In this document: positions 1 to 7,441 of the stretch, piece by piece
Layout of the letters: the number at the start of each line of letters is the position of its first letter
Position numbering within the stretch: position 1 is the stretch's first letter
DNA from: an uncultured Clostridia bacterium
GTDB lineage: Bacteria; Bacillota; Clostridia; Lachnospirales; Anaerotignaceae
Direction of reading: 5' to 3'
NCBI GenBank assembly: GCA_937919015.1
Contig: CALFPN010000061.1
Location: forward strand, 1 to 35,450
DNA: 35,450 nt
Notes under the pieces: generated by a model
Told to the model about the DNA's origin: nothing
What the model saw: the letters and a program-made list of their open reading frames with translations, nothing else
Database searches by the model: none
Program-made: the position numbers and the translations under genes

Positions 1-225
1 AGAATCAGAGATTTAAGAGAAGATAAAGATATGACCCAAACACAAATGGCAGAAATTCTCCATTGCAGTCAGCGCATTTACAGTAATTATGAGCGCGGCG
101 AAGTTGATATTCCCACACAAATTTTAATTCGTCTGGCATTGTTCCATAATACCAGCACCGATTATTTACTCGGACTTACAAATTGTTCTGAACCCTATGA
201 ACGTAAAACAGATGATAAAAGATAA
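1..225 (+). CDS. XRE-family HTH regulator, 5' partial
   Basis: Small DNA-binding protein of the Cro/C1 (XRE) type. The reading frame is open from base 1, so the true start lies outside the window; the first visible residues (RIRDLRED) match the start of helix 1 in the next gene. The helix-turn-helix is visible as MTQTQMAEIL followed by SQRIYSNYERGEVDIP, then the usual LIRLALFHNTSTDYLLGLT segment. No other domain is attached, so it is a stand-alone repressor-like protein of about 75 residues. It lies 16 bp before a second, clearly paralogous XRE gene, and the pair probably shares a transcript ending at the terminator at 462-491. The target is unknown. Confidence 0.85.
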   Translation, partial: RIRDLREDKDMTQTQMAEILHCSQRIYSNYERGEVDIPTQILIRLALFHNTSTDYLLGLTNCSEPYERKTDDKR

Positions 226-241
226 TCATACGGATGAGTGT

Positions 242-463
242 ATGCTGCAACGATTAAGAGATTTCAGAGAAGACAGAGATATTTCCCAACAGAAAATGGC
301 CGAGCTTCTAAATGTGGCACAGACCACCTATTCCGATTATGAACGGGGCAAAATCAATATCCCCATGGATACCCTCAGAAAACTCGCCCTTTTCTTCGAT
401 ACCAGCATAGACTACCTTTTAGAACTGACCGACGAATCAAAACCCTATCCCCGTAAAAAATAA
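242..463 (+). CDS. XRE-family HTH regulator, tandem paralogue
   Basis: A 73-residue Cro/C1-type DNA-binding protein. The HTH runs through about residues 12-45 (ISQQKMAELLNVAQTTYSDYERG), followed by the conserved LRKLALFFDTSIDYLLELT tail. I chose ATG 242 because it aligns the N terminus (LQRLRDFRED) with the preceding paralogue and avoids overlap; a GGATGAG sequence lies just upstream. An in-frame ATG at 197, inside the previous gene, would add 15 residues without similarity. The two genes share roughly half of their residues and look like a local duplication. The TAA stop is part of the following terminator stem. The target is unknown. Confidence 0.85.
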   Translation: MLQRLRDFREDRDISQQKMAELLNVAQTTYSDYERGKINIPMDTLRKLALFFDTSIDYLLELTDESKPYPRKK

Positions 464-491
464 CAGCCATCGATTTTCGATGGCTGTTTTT
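462..491 (+). terminator. Rho-independent terminator of the XRE pair
   Basis: An 11-bp perfect stem, AACAGCCATCG (462-472) with CGATGGCTGTT (478-488), a 5-base loop and a run of T. It overlaps the stop codon of the XRE gene. Confidence 0.92.
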
Positions 492-528
492 CTCTTTTCG
501 GGCACAATATCAAAAAGGAGTTGGTTTT

Positions 529-1014
529 GTGCCCATGGATGAACTGTGTTTTCTCTGGATATTCTTTTGCTTTCTGCTTTCCTTTTGGCAAGGACTGCCC
601 ATGGCCGCCCTGTTTACCCTGACTGCCGATTATTTTCTGCTTTTCACAGAAAACTACGCCGCCGGTTTGTCCTTCTTCCTTCTCGTTCAAATCGCTTATC
701 TGCAAAACCTGCGTATGCAGCCTTTCCCCATTGGGACAATTTTTATTTTCCCTTTGGCCTTGCTGTTTCCCCTGCCCCTGCTTGGCATCTGCTATGCCCT
801 TCTGTTTTTTCTCCATATAAATCTGGCAATGAAAAAAGTACAGCCTTCCTGTTCCAAAAAGCTGTACCTCTTCGGGTTGTTTCTCTTTCTTTGCTGCGAC
901 CTTACTGTGGCGTGGGGCTATTTCCACACCCCTAATCCTCGGCTGATCTGGCTTTTCTATGCCCCCAGCCAGCTTTTGCTCACAGTAACGGCAAGGGTCA
1001 TTCCCATTCGGTGA
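529..1014 (+). CDS. YhhN-like (lysoplasmalogenase family) membrane protein
   Basis: Polytopic membrane protein of 161 residues, almost wholly hydrophobic. Three segments resemble the YhhN/TMEM86 family in order: an acidic-residue helix followed by a Gly-x-x-Phe helix (TADYFLLF then AAGLSFFLLVQIAYL), a late helix with CCDLTVAWGYF, and a final helix LIWLFYAPSQLLLTV. Characterised family members hydrolyse the vinyl-ether bond of lysoplasmalogens, and Clostridia are known plasmalogen makers, but the match here is remote and activity is inferred. The start is GTG 529, with AAAGGAG at 514-520; ATG 535 is the alternative. The 3' end overlaps the convergent thioesterase gene by 17 bp. The protein is shorter than typical members (about 200 residues). 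Confidence 0.6.
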   Translation: MPMDELCFLWIFFCFLLSFWQGLPMAALFTLTADYFLLFTENYAAGLSFFLLVQIAYLQNLRMQPFPIGTIFIFPLALLFPLPLLGICYALLFFLHINLAMKKVQPSCSKKLYLFGLFLFLCCDLTVAWGYFHTPNPRLIWLFYAPSQLLLTVTARVIPIR

Positions 1015-1753
1015 TGACCTGTGCCACCACAGTTTTCCCTTCATAAAGGAAGGAATCCACGGTCTTACCCGCTTCCGTATCCCTCGCATAGGTTTTGACA
1101 TGGATGACGTCACCCCGCATACATTCCTTGCGGTAAACAATGCGGATATCCTTCAGTGCCATATCCACATAAATTTCATCGGGGATATCATCCATAACCC
1201 ATTCCAGATATTTCACGTTATTGGCATGGTTATTGGTGTCCGTATCCCTTCTTGTGACTGTTATTGCCCTTTCGGAAAGCAATTCGCCCTCCGGTTCCTT
1301 GGGCAGGATGAATTTCTCATCGGGGATAGCCGCTTCCTTACCACTGTAATATTTCGGGGGCATGTCTGCGGGCACATTGGTGGGTCTGCGTTTTGCCAGA
1401 TCCATAAACACCCAGCGGGAAATGCCGTCCAGAATTTTACTCTCGGCTTCATCAAAGACATAAAAGCTTCTGTTTGCCTGAAAACGGGCACATTTATCAT
1501 TCCACGTCTGGATGGTGATTTTTTCACCGTACTTCGGCATACGGTACAGTTTCAGGTGCCAGTTCACCACAGACCAGAACCACTGATGTTCCAGCATATA
1601 GTCGATGGTATAGCCAAGGGAATCGGAATGGAGAATGGCCATTTCCTGCAGCTGAGAAAGCAGGGCCGCAGGGGTCATGCAGCTATTACAGTCAATCTGC
1701 AGAAAGGATACCTTCCGCTCCACCTCATACCCGATACCATTCAAATGTTCCAT
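998..1753 (-). CDS. Acyl-ACP thioesterase (FatA/FatB-type double hotdog)
   Basis: Releases fatty acids from acyl carrier protein in the cytosol. The 251-residue protein has two hotdog halves. The second carries the family's catalytic signature D-x-N-x-H-x-N-N (D172, N174, H176) and the conserved Glu in RKECMRGD (E210), equivalent to the Asp/Asn/His/Glu set of plant acyl-ACP thioesterases. The first half contains the substrate-side WNDK/RSFYVFD region. ATG 1753 was chosen because GAGGAGG lies directly upstream; the ATG at 1768 would put that site inside the gene. It starts 11 bp after the cardiolipin synthase stop, so the two are co-transcribed and probably translationally coupled. Its 3' end overlaps the convergent YhhN-like gene. 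Confidence 0.9.
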   Translation of the reverse strand: MEHLNGIGYEVERKVSFLQIDCNSCMTPAALLSQLQEMAILHSDSLGYTIDYMLEHQWFWSVVNWHLKLYRMPKYGEKITIQTWNDKCARFQANRSFYVFDEAESKILDGISRWVFMDLAKRRPTNVPADMPPKYYSGKEAAIPDEKFILPKEPEGELLSERAITVTRRDTDTNNHANNVKYLEWVMDDIPDEIYVDMALKDIRIVYRKECMRGDVIHVKTYARDTEAGKTVDSFLYEGKTVVAQVITEWE

Positions 1754-1764
1754 AAAAATCCTCC

Positions 1765-3225
1765 TCATAACATAGGCGACACAAGTCTCGCCACTGCCTC
1801 GTGTACTTTAAACCACCATCTGCGGCGTTGATACCATTCTTTTGTAATTTCCACGCAGGAGCGCAGATCATTTTGAAATTCTTCTTCCAACAGCTGTGTA
1901 ATGCCTTCCTCATATAAAAATGCATTCACCTCAAAATTCAGCACAAAGCTGCGGATATCCATATTGGCAGAGCCTACCGTTGCCACCTTGCCGTCAATGG
2001 TCAGCACTTTGGCATGGATAAACCCTCTTTCATACTGATATACCTTTACGCCTGCCTCCAAAAGTTCCCCCAGATAGGACATACTTGCCCAGTAAACGAA
2101 GAAATGGTCAGGATTGCCGGGAATAATGATCCGGACATCCAGCCCCGACAGAGCCGCCACCCGCAGTGACTCAAAAATGCCGTCATCGGGCACAAAATAC
2201 GGTGTGGTCAGATAAATATGGCTTTCCGCTTCATTCATCATTTTAAAGAAGCCGTTGCGGACATTGTTCCATTTGGTATCGGGGCCGCTGGAAACAATCT
2301 GGGTCGCCACCCCGTCAAACTGCTCTCTGGCAGGGAAATAATATTCGCTGATGTCTACTTTCCCTTTTTTAGCGGTAAAATTCCAGTCCTTGATAAAACG
2401 CATCTGCATCTGATCTACGGCATCACCCCTGAACCGCAGATGGGTATCTCTCCATGGGCCGTATCGTTTGGTGATGCCCAGATATTCGTCCCCCACATTA
2501 AAGCCGCCGATATAACCGATCTCCCCATCGATGATGGCAAGCTTGCGATGATTACGGTAATTCAGACGAACGATAAAGCGAGGCAGGAAGGCAGCTGTAT
2601 AGCCGCCGGCATCACGGAGTTTATCAAAGAAATACTTGGGCAGAAGGGAATTGCCAATGCCGTCATACAGCACACGAACTTCTACGCCCTCTGCCGCCTT
2701 TTTCGCCAATTCATCTACCAAACGGGCTCCGAGGTCATCTCCCCGCCAGATATAATATTCCAGATGGATATGCTTTTTGGCCTTGCGGATATCTTCGATG
2801 AGAGCATCAAATTTATCTTTCCCGTTGTTAAAATAATCGATCTGATTGTTAAACGTCAGCCAGCTGCCGCTGTTCAAATGCATATGCACCAGATCCGTCA
2901 CATGAGCATTTTCGATCAGTGGCTCATTATTGCGGATGATCTGTTTCTGTTCCCTGTTTTTCCGTACCGATTCCACGTCGTTATGGTAAACAGAACGATC
3001 ATATTCTTCCTTCTTCAAAAACATCTTCTCTCGCCTGCTGTTGCGCCCGAAAACCATATAGATAATAAACCCCAGAACCGGAACAAACAGCAGCACCAGA
3101 AGCCATGCCCATGTGCTGGAGGGATTTCTGCGTTCAAAAAACACGATCAGGCCGGACAGGATGATATTTCCCACCAAAATGATCAATCCGATCAAAATCA
3201 GCCAGTTGATAAAACCATCTACCAT
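1765..3225 (-). CDS. cls: Cardiolipin synthase (phospholipase D family)
   Basis: Membrane enzyme that joins two phosphatidylglycerols into cardiolipin and glycerol. In the 486-residue protein, two N-terminal membrane helices (about 8-30 and 39-58, with the PLDc_N-type STWAWLLVLLFVPVLGF segment) precede two PLD half-domains. Both HKD motifs are intact: HRKLAIID (H226, K228, D233) and HAKVLTID (H404, K406, D411). ATG 3225 has GGAGGAGGGAT just upstream; an ATG at 3246 would place that site inside the gene. A promoter at 3276-3304 reads into it, and the acyl-ACP thioesterase follows in the same operon, so lipid head-group and acyl-chain enzymes are linked. Confidence 0.95.
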   Translation of the reverse strand: MVDGFINWLILIGLIILVGNIILSGLIVFFERRNPSSTWAWLLVLLFVPVLGFIIYMVFGRNSRREKMFLKKEEYDRSVYHNDVESVRKNREQKQIIRNNEPLIENAHVTDLVHMHLNSGSWLTFNNQIDYFNNGKDKFDALIEDIRKAKKHIHLEYYIWRGDDLGARLVDELAKKAAEGVEVRVLYDGIGNSLLPKYFFDKLRDAGGYTAAFLPRFIVRLNYRNHRKLAIIDGEIGYIGGFNVGDEYLGITKRYGPWRDTHLRFRGDAVDQMQMRFIKDWNFTAKKGKVDISEYYFPAREQFDGVATQIVSSGPDTKWNNVRNGFFKMMNEAESHIYLTTPYFVPDDGIFESLRVAALSGLDVRIIIPGNPDHFFVYWASMSYLGELLEAGVKVYQYERGFIHAKVLTIDGKVATVGSANMDIRSFVLNFEVNAFLYEEGITQLLEEEFQNDLRSCVEITKEWYQRRRWWFKVHEAVARLVSPML

Positions 3226-3275
3226 ATCCCTCCTCCTTTCTTCCATTCAAAAAATCATAGAATTTTTATTTTTTT

Positions 3276-3304
3276 AGTATACCCCGATTGAAAGATGGTT
3301 GCAA
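3276..3304 (-). promoter_or_regulatory. Sigma-A promoter of the cls operon
   Basis: On the minus strand, TTGCAA (3304-3299), a 17-bp spacer, then TATACT (3281-3276), reading toward cls with a leader of about 45 nt. Confidence 0.75.
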
Positions 3305-3371
3305 CCGCCCTTTTTATGAAAAAAATCGAAAAAAATCATGAATTTCCCTTCCCTAAATGGAAAAACGATGG

Positions 3372-3377
3372 TAAAAT
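3372..3377 (+). promoter_or_regulatory. Possible extended -10 promoter element
   Basis: TAAAAT preceded by TGG makes an extended -10 element; the -35 region (TTCCCT at 3349) is weak. It would give a leader of about 60 nt for the gene at 3444. Nothing better is visible in 3305-3443. Confidence 0.35.
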
Positions 3378-3443
3378 AATTTGACGTGAAAAATTATCTG
3401 TGAAACATTTTGTTTTACACGCTTTTATAAAGGAGGAACTATT

Positions 3444-3926
3444 TTGAACGCTTCTGATATTATGATCATCATCATTGTCCTGCTGGCAATTGGTATTTTC
3501 TTTGCCTACCGCATGAACAGAAAGGCAATGGGTCAGATGATTCAGGCACAGGATTTCATCGATGCAAACCGTCAAACCGTACAGATCTTCGTGATCGACA
3601 AGAGAAACGAAAAACCTTCCGCATCCAACATGCCCAAAGCAGTTTTTGATCAGCTGCCCAAAAAAGCAAAAGCTCGTAAAGCTTTTCTGGTACGCGCAAA
3701 GGTTGGCCCTCAGATCGTTACACTGATGTGTGACAAACCCGTATACAACGTAATGCCTGTAAAGAAAAACGTAAAAGTGGAACTGGCCGGCATGTACATC
3801 GTTGGTATCACAGGTATGAATCTGGAAGACAAGAAGAAAAAGACTTTCGGCGAAAAAATTGCTGCCAGCGCAACACGCACCATGCAGAAAGAATCCCAGA
3901 AAGCAAAAGACAAAGCAAAAAAATAA
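3444..3926 (+). CDS. Single-span membrane protein of unknown function
   Basis: I do not recognise a family with certainty. The 160-residue protein has one N-terminal membrane helix (about residues 5-22, IMIIIIVLLAIGIFFAYR), a compact soluble middle (about 30-130) with many Val/Ile strands, and a very Lys-rich tail (from about 133, ending KDKAKK). By the positive-inside rule the body is probably cytoplasmic. The start is TTG 3444, supported by AGGAGG at 3431-3436; no in-frame ATG sits near that site. It is a monocistronic unit with its own terminator, between the cls operon and metG. The basic tail could touch nucleic acid or acidic lipid, but that is only inference. Confidence 0.8.
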   Translation: MNASDIMIIIIVLLAIGIFFAYRMNRKAMGQMIQAQDFIDANRQTVQIFVIDKRNEKPSASNMPKAVFDQLPKKAKARKAFLVRAKVGPQIVTLMCDKPVYNVMPVKKNVKVELAGMYIVGITGMNLEDKKKKTFGEKIAASATRTMQKESQKAKDKAKK

Positions 3927-3936
3927 TGCTCTTTCG

Positions 3937-3963
3937 CTCCTTCCCTTTGGGAAGGAGTTTTTT
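3937..3963 (+). terminator. Rho-independent terminator
   Basis: CTCCTTCCC (3937-3945) pairs with GGGAAGGAG (3949-3957) around a TTT loop, followed by six T. Confidence 0.92.
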
Positions 3964-3999
3964 CTTTCCTTATAAATGCTGCTTTTTTCCACGTATCCG

Positions 4000-4029
4000 T
4001 TGACAGAAACGGAGAAACTATAGTAAAAT
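4000..4029 (+). promoter_or_regulatory. Sigma-A promoter of the metG T-box transcript
   Basis: A perfect TTGACA (4000-4005), an 18-bp spacer and TAAAAT (4024-4029), about 7 nt upstream of the T-box leader. Confidence 0.8.
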
Positions 4030-4035
4030 ATTTTT

Positions 4036-4308
4036 TATTAGGAAAACAGCTAAGAAAAGGAGAGTAGGTGTTCTCCTTCTGCTGACAGAGAACCCCGGCA
4101 GCTGGAAAGGGGCGCAGAAGAATCACCGAAGATGGCCTTGGAGCTTCGCACCGAATGTTCAAAAGAACGCTAGGCTGCGACGGGTTCTCCCGTTACAGAG
4201 ATTGGGTATTTTTCCATACCCGCAGAGGTTTTTTCCGCGAGGGAAAAACGAAGTTAGGTGGTAACACGGCAAATTTGTCCGTCCTTTCGTTTGAAAGGAC
4301 GGACTTTT
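4036..4308 (+). promoter_or_regulatory. T-box leader, methionine-specific, upstream of metG
   Basis: A tRNA-sensing transcription attenuator that lets metG be read through when tRNA-Met is uncharged. Stem I starts at GGAGAGTAGGTG (4059-4070); GGTG (4067-4070) pairs with CACC (4149-4152). Just after this comes GAATGTTC with the candidate specifier codon ATG at 4155-4157, which fits the downstream gene. The conserved T-box AGGTGGTAACACGGC lies at 4256-4270; its TGGT would pair with the tRNA acceptor end. The terminator is a 12-bp stem, GTCCGTCCTTTC (4277-4288) with GAAAGGACGGAC (4293-4304), then TTTT. It fills the 410-bp gap between 3926 and metG. Confidence 0.93.
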
Positions 4309-4336
4309 AAGTTTAGCGAAAAAAGGAGAGATCATC

Positions 4337-6334
4337 GTGGCGAAAGAAAAATTCTATATTACCACACCTATTTACTATCCCAGTGATAAACTGCACATCG
4401 GTCATTCCTACTGCACAGTAGCAACTGACACAATGGCTCGTTACAAAAGACTGCGCGGCTATGACGTTATGTTCCTGACAGGGACAGACGAGCATGGTCA
4501 GAAAATCGAAAGAATCGCATCCAGCCAGGGGATGACACCCAAAGCTTACACAGACAAAGTGGTAGCCGGCATCAAAGACCTGTGGAAACTGATGGAAATT
4601 TCCTATGACAGATTCATCCGTACCACAGACGATTACCACATCAAAGCCGTTCAGAAAATCTTCAAACAGCTGTACGATCAGGGCGATATCTACAAATCCT
4701 CCTACGAAGGCTGGTACTGCACTCCCTGCGAATCCTTCTTCACAGAAACACAGCTGAAAGACGGCAAATGCCCCGACTGCGGCCGTGATGTAGAGCTCTT
4801 AAAAGAAGAAAGCTACTTCTTCAAACTGTCCGAATACGGCGACAAGATCATCAAATATTATGAAGAAAATCCCGAATTCCTGCAGCCCAACACACGTCAG
4901 AACGAAATGATCGCAAACTTCCTGAAACCCGGTCTGGAAGATCTGGCTGTTTCCCGTACTTCCTTTAAATGGGGCGTACCTGTAGAATTCGATCCCGGGC
5001 ACATCGTATACGTTTGGATCGATGCGCTGTCCAACTATATCACAGCTATGGGCTGGGGCAGCGAAAACGATGCAGACTACCAGAAATACTGGCCCGCAGA
5101 TGTACATGTAGTGGGTAAGGAAATCGTTCGTTTCCATGCCATCATCTGGCCTGCAATGCTGATGGCCCTGAACATGCCTCTGCCCAAGAAAGTATTCGGT
5201 CACGGCTGGCTGGTTATCAACGGCGGTAAAATGTCCAAATCCGTTGGTAACGTGGTTGATCCCGTTGTTCTGTGCGAAAAATACGGCGTAGACGCCATCC
5301 GTTACTTCCTGCTGAGAGAAATCGCTTTCGGTCAGGACGGCAACTTCACAAACGAAGCACTGATCCAGCGCATCAACTCCGACCTGGCAAACGACCTGGG
5401 CAACCTGGTTTCCAGAACATGCGGTATGATCGAAAAATACTTCGGCGGCAAACTGCCCGCAGACAGAGTAGAATCCGCATTCGACGCAGACCTGAAAGCA
5501 ATGGCAGCATCCGTCATTCCCGTTGTGGAAGAAAAAATGGACAACATGCTGTTCTCCGACGCACTGGTTGAAATCTGGAACCTGATCCGCAGAACAAACA
5601 AATATATCGACGAAACACAGCCTTGGGTACTGTGCAAGGATGAATCCAAAAAAGGTGAACTGGCAAATGCCCTGTACAACGTTGCAGAATCCATCCGTAT
5701 CGTTTCCATCCTGATCCAGCCCTTCATGCCTCTGACTCCCGCAAAAATCTGGGAACAGCTGAATATTCCCGCAGAAATGACAGAATGGGAAACAACAAAA
5801 ACATGGGGCGTTCTGCCTGCCGAACTGGCAGTTCAGAAAGGTGAAACCCTGTTCCCTCGTATTGATATGAAGAAAGAACTGGCTGAACTGGAAGCTGCCA
5901 TCAAAGCATCTCAGGCAACATCCATTGCAAATCAGGCGAAAAAAGAAGAAGAACCCAAGAAAGAGGAAGCAAAGGCTCCCGCACATGAAGAACCCGAATA
6001 TCCCGCAGAAATCACCATCGATGACTTCTGCAAAGTGCAGCTGAAAGTGGGCGAAGTCATTGAATCCAAAGAAGTGCCCAAATCCAAAAAGCTGCTGAGA
6101 AACGTAGTAAAATTCGGCGAAGAAGAAAGAGTCATCTTCTCCGGCATCAAAGGCAGCTACGCCCCCGGCGAACTGGTTGGCAAACGCGTTGTGGTTGCTT
6201 ACAATCTGGCTCCCAGAAAAATGATGGGCGAAATCAGCCAGGGTATGATCCTGTGTGCAGAAGACAGCGACGGCAAACTGTCTATCCTGACAACACTGGA
6301 CGAAAACTTCGAAAGCGGCAGCGCAATCAGCTAA
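4337..6334 (+). CDS. metG: Methionyl-tRNA synthetase
   Basis: Charges tRNA-Met with methionine. Domains in order: Rossmann fold with HIGH (H20-I-G-H23), a connective-peptide zinc knuckle of two Cys-x-x-Cys pairs (CTPC and CPDC, about 130-150), KMSKS at 298-302, an anticodon-binding helical domain (about 390-510), a charged linker rich in Lys/Glu/Ala (about 530-555), and a C-terminal OB-fold tRNA-binding domain (about 560-665, IDDFCKVQLKVGEVI). At 665 residues it is a normal full-length dimeric form. The start is GTG 4337, with AAAAGGAGAG at 4321-4330. It is controlled by the T-box just upstream and followed after one base by the tatD-type gene. Confidence 0.97.
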   Translation: MAKEKFYITTPIYYPSDKLHIGHSYCTVATDTMARYKRLRGYDVMFLTGTDEHGQKIERIASSQGMTPKAYTDKVVAGIKDLWKLMEISYDRFIRTTDDYHIKAVQKIFKQLYDQGDIYKSSYEGWYCTPCESFFTETQLKDGKCPDCGRDVELLKEESYFFKLSEYGDKIIKYYEENPEFLQPNTRQNEMIANFLKPGLEDLAVSRTSFKWGVPVEFDPGHIVYVWIDALSNYITAMGWGSENDADYQKYWPADVHVVGKEIVRFHAIIWPAMLMALNMPLPKKVFGHGWLVINGGKMSKSVGNVVDPVVLCEKYGVDAIRYFLLREIAFGQDGNFTNEALIQRINSDLANDLGNLVSRTCGMIEKYFGGKLPADRVESAFDADLKAMAASVIPVVEEKMDNMLFSDALVEIWNLIRRTNKYIDETQPWVLCKDESKKGELANALYNVAESIRIVSILIQPFMPLTPAKIWEQLNIPAEMTEWETTKTWGVLPAELAVQKGETLFPRIDMKKELAELEAAIKASQATSIANQAKKEEEPKKEEAKAPAHEEPEYPAEITIDDFCKVQLKVGEVIESKEVPKSKKLLRNVVKFGEEERVIFSGIKGSYAPGELVGKRVVVAYNLAPRKMMGEISQGMILCAEDSDGKLSILTTLDENFESGSAIS

Positions 6335-6335
6335 T

Positions 6336-7100
6336 ATGGAATATTTTGAATCCCACGCCCATTATGACGATAAGAGATTCAAAGAAGATAGAGAGGAGCT
6401 CCTGCGGGAGCTTCTCCCTGCTTGTGGGGTAAGTCATGTCATCAATATCGGCTGCGATGTGAAAAGCTCTGAAACGAGCGTACGCATGGCTGAAAAATAT
6501 GACTATATCTACGCTGCCGTCGGCGTACACCCCCATGAACTCTATGATATGTCCTCTCAGACCATCGACAAGCTGAGAAAACTGAGCGAACACAAAAAAG
6601 TTGTTGCCATCGGCGAGATCGGTCTGGATTACTACTATGATACCCACCCCCGTGAATTCCAGCGGTTCTGGTTCATCCAGCAGCTGAGACTGGCGGAGGA
6701 AACAGGGCTTCCCGTTGTCATCCATTCCCGTGAAGCATCTCAGGATACCTTCGATATCATCGAACGTTCCAAGGTGCGCCGCGGTTCCATCCACTGCTAC
6801 TCCGGCTCTGCGGAAATGGCGAAGGAATATGTGAAAATGGGCTTCCACATCGGCGTTGGCGGTGTCGTTACCTTCCCCAATGCAAAAAAACTGGTGGAAG
6901 TGGTGGAGGCCATCCCTCTGGAAAGCATCCTCATCGAAACCGACTGCCCTTATCTTTCCCCGGTGCCAAACAGAGGAAAACGAAACGATTCCAGAAATTT
7001 AAAATATGTTGTGGACAAAATTGCCGAAATTAAAGGTGTAACTCCAGAAAATGTATCAGAAATTACCAAAAACAATGCAATGACCTTATTTTTCAAGTAA
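6336..7100 (+). CDS. TatD-family metal-dependent hydrolase / DNase
   Basis: TIM-barrel metallo-hydrolase of 254 residues, of the TatD/YabD group, whose members have 3'-5' exonuclease or DNA-repair activity. Metal-binding signatures are in place: SHAHYDD at the N terminus (H7, H9), AIGEIGLDYYY (Glu ligand), VIHSREA (His), and ETDCPYLSP near the C terminus. ATG 6336 begins one base after the metG TAA. There is no strong ribosome site of its own, so translation is probably coupled to metG. The metG, tatD, then G5/3D-protein order resembles the metS-yabD-yabE order in Bacillus, supporting the assignment. Confidence 0.93.
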   Translation: MEYFESHAHYDDKRFKEDREELLRELLPACGVSHVINIGCDVKSSETSVRMAEKYDYIYAAVGVHPHELYDMSSQTIDKLRKLSEHKKVVAIGEIGLDYYYDTHPREFQRFWFIQQLRLAEETGLPVVIHSREASQDTFDIIERSKVRRGSIHCYSGSAEMAKEYVKMGFHIGVGGVVTFPNAKKLVEVVEAIPLESILIETDCPYLSPVPNRGKRNDSRNLKYVVDKIAEIKGVTPENVSEITKNNAMTLFFK

Positions 7101-7170
7101 CAAAAAGCTGTAATTTTTCAAATTTTGTATACAAAATTTTGAAGAAATAGTACCAAGTTTTTAAAAAAGG

Positions 7171-7199
7171 TTGCGTAATTGTTACAAATGTGTTAATAT
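7171..7199 (+). promoter_or_regulatory. Promoter of the G5/3D-protein leader
   Basis: TTGCGT (7171-7176), a 17-bp spacer, then TAATAT (7194-7199) with an extended TGT just before it. The predicted start, near 7206, falls at the first arm of the inverted repeat at 7201-7259. Confidence 0.65.
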
Positions 7200-7200
7200 A

Positions 7201-7259
7201 TTGACTGTAGAAAGAATAAAGATGTATCAGAACGATATGTCTTTATTTTTTGCAGTCAA
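7201..7259 (+). terminator. Long hairpin with T-run: tatD terminator or leader attenuator
   Basis: The inner stem of 13 pairs is AATAAAGATGTAT (7215-7227) with ATATGTCTTTATT (7235-7247), including two wobble pairs, followed by a T tract to 7251. An outer perfect 7-bp pair, TTGACTG (7201-7207) with CAGTCAA (7253-7259), brackets it. It can end transcripts from metG-tatD. Because the promoter at 7171-7199 lies directly upstream, it could also attenuate that promoter. Confidence 0.7.
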
Positions 7260-7436
7260 AATTTGAAAGCGTAAACATTATGCGGAAGTGACGACTCCCC
7301 GTGTAAATACGACTGCGACTGTCCCCCATTCAGGGACAGGAGAAAGGCATAAAATCTAATGTCTATCATGTAATAACGACAGGAGCGAAATCCCCTGCTT
7401 TCCCACTCACAAGGCAGTACGGCTCGTTCAAGGAGG
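7260..7436 (+). ncRNA. Structured 5' leader of the G5/3D-protein gene, class unknown
   Basis: This untranslated stretch of about 180 nt shows nested pairings by eye. A junction is closed by TTATGC (7278-7283) with GCATAA (7347-7352) and contains a perfect hairpin, CTGTCCC (7319-7325) with GGGACAG (7333-7339). A second junction is closed by AACGA (7375-7379) with TCGTT (7424-7428) and contains CAGG (7380-7383) with CCTG (7394-7397). It ends directly before AAGGAGG (7430-7436). No motif of the c-di-AMP, c-di-GMP, SAM, TPP, FMN, lysine, purine or cobalamin riboswitches was recognised. A regulatory role is inference. Confidence 0.4.
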
Positions 7437-7441
7437 TAAAA

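Noticed and set aside
445..1140. A 231-codon minus-strand frame opposite the YhhN-like gene
   Set aside because: It crosses the XRE terminator and the thioesterase end and has a Lys/Gln/Gly-rich translation. The plus-strand frame has a ribosome site and membrane-helix pattern.
4799..5986. A 395-codon minus-strand frame inside metG
   Set aside because: Shadow of metG codon usage, with a Cys/Phe-rich translation and no ribosome site.
7260..7441. ydaO (c-di-AMP) riboswitch upstream of the 3D-domain gene
   Set aside because: Expected from gene context, but the conserved ydaO segments (such as CCGACAGCUAACCUC) are not present.
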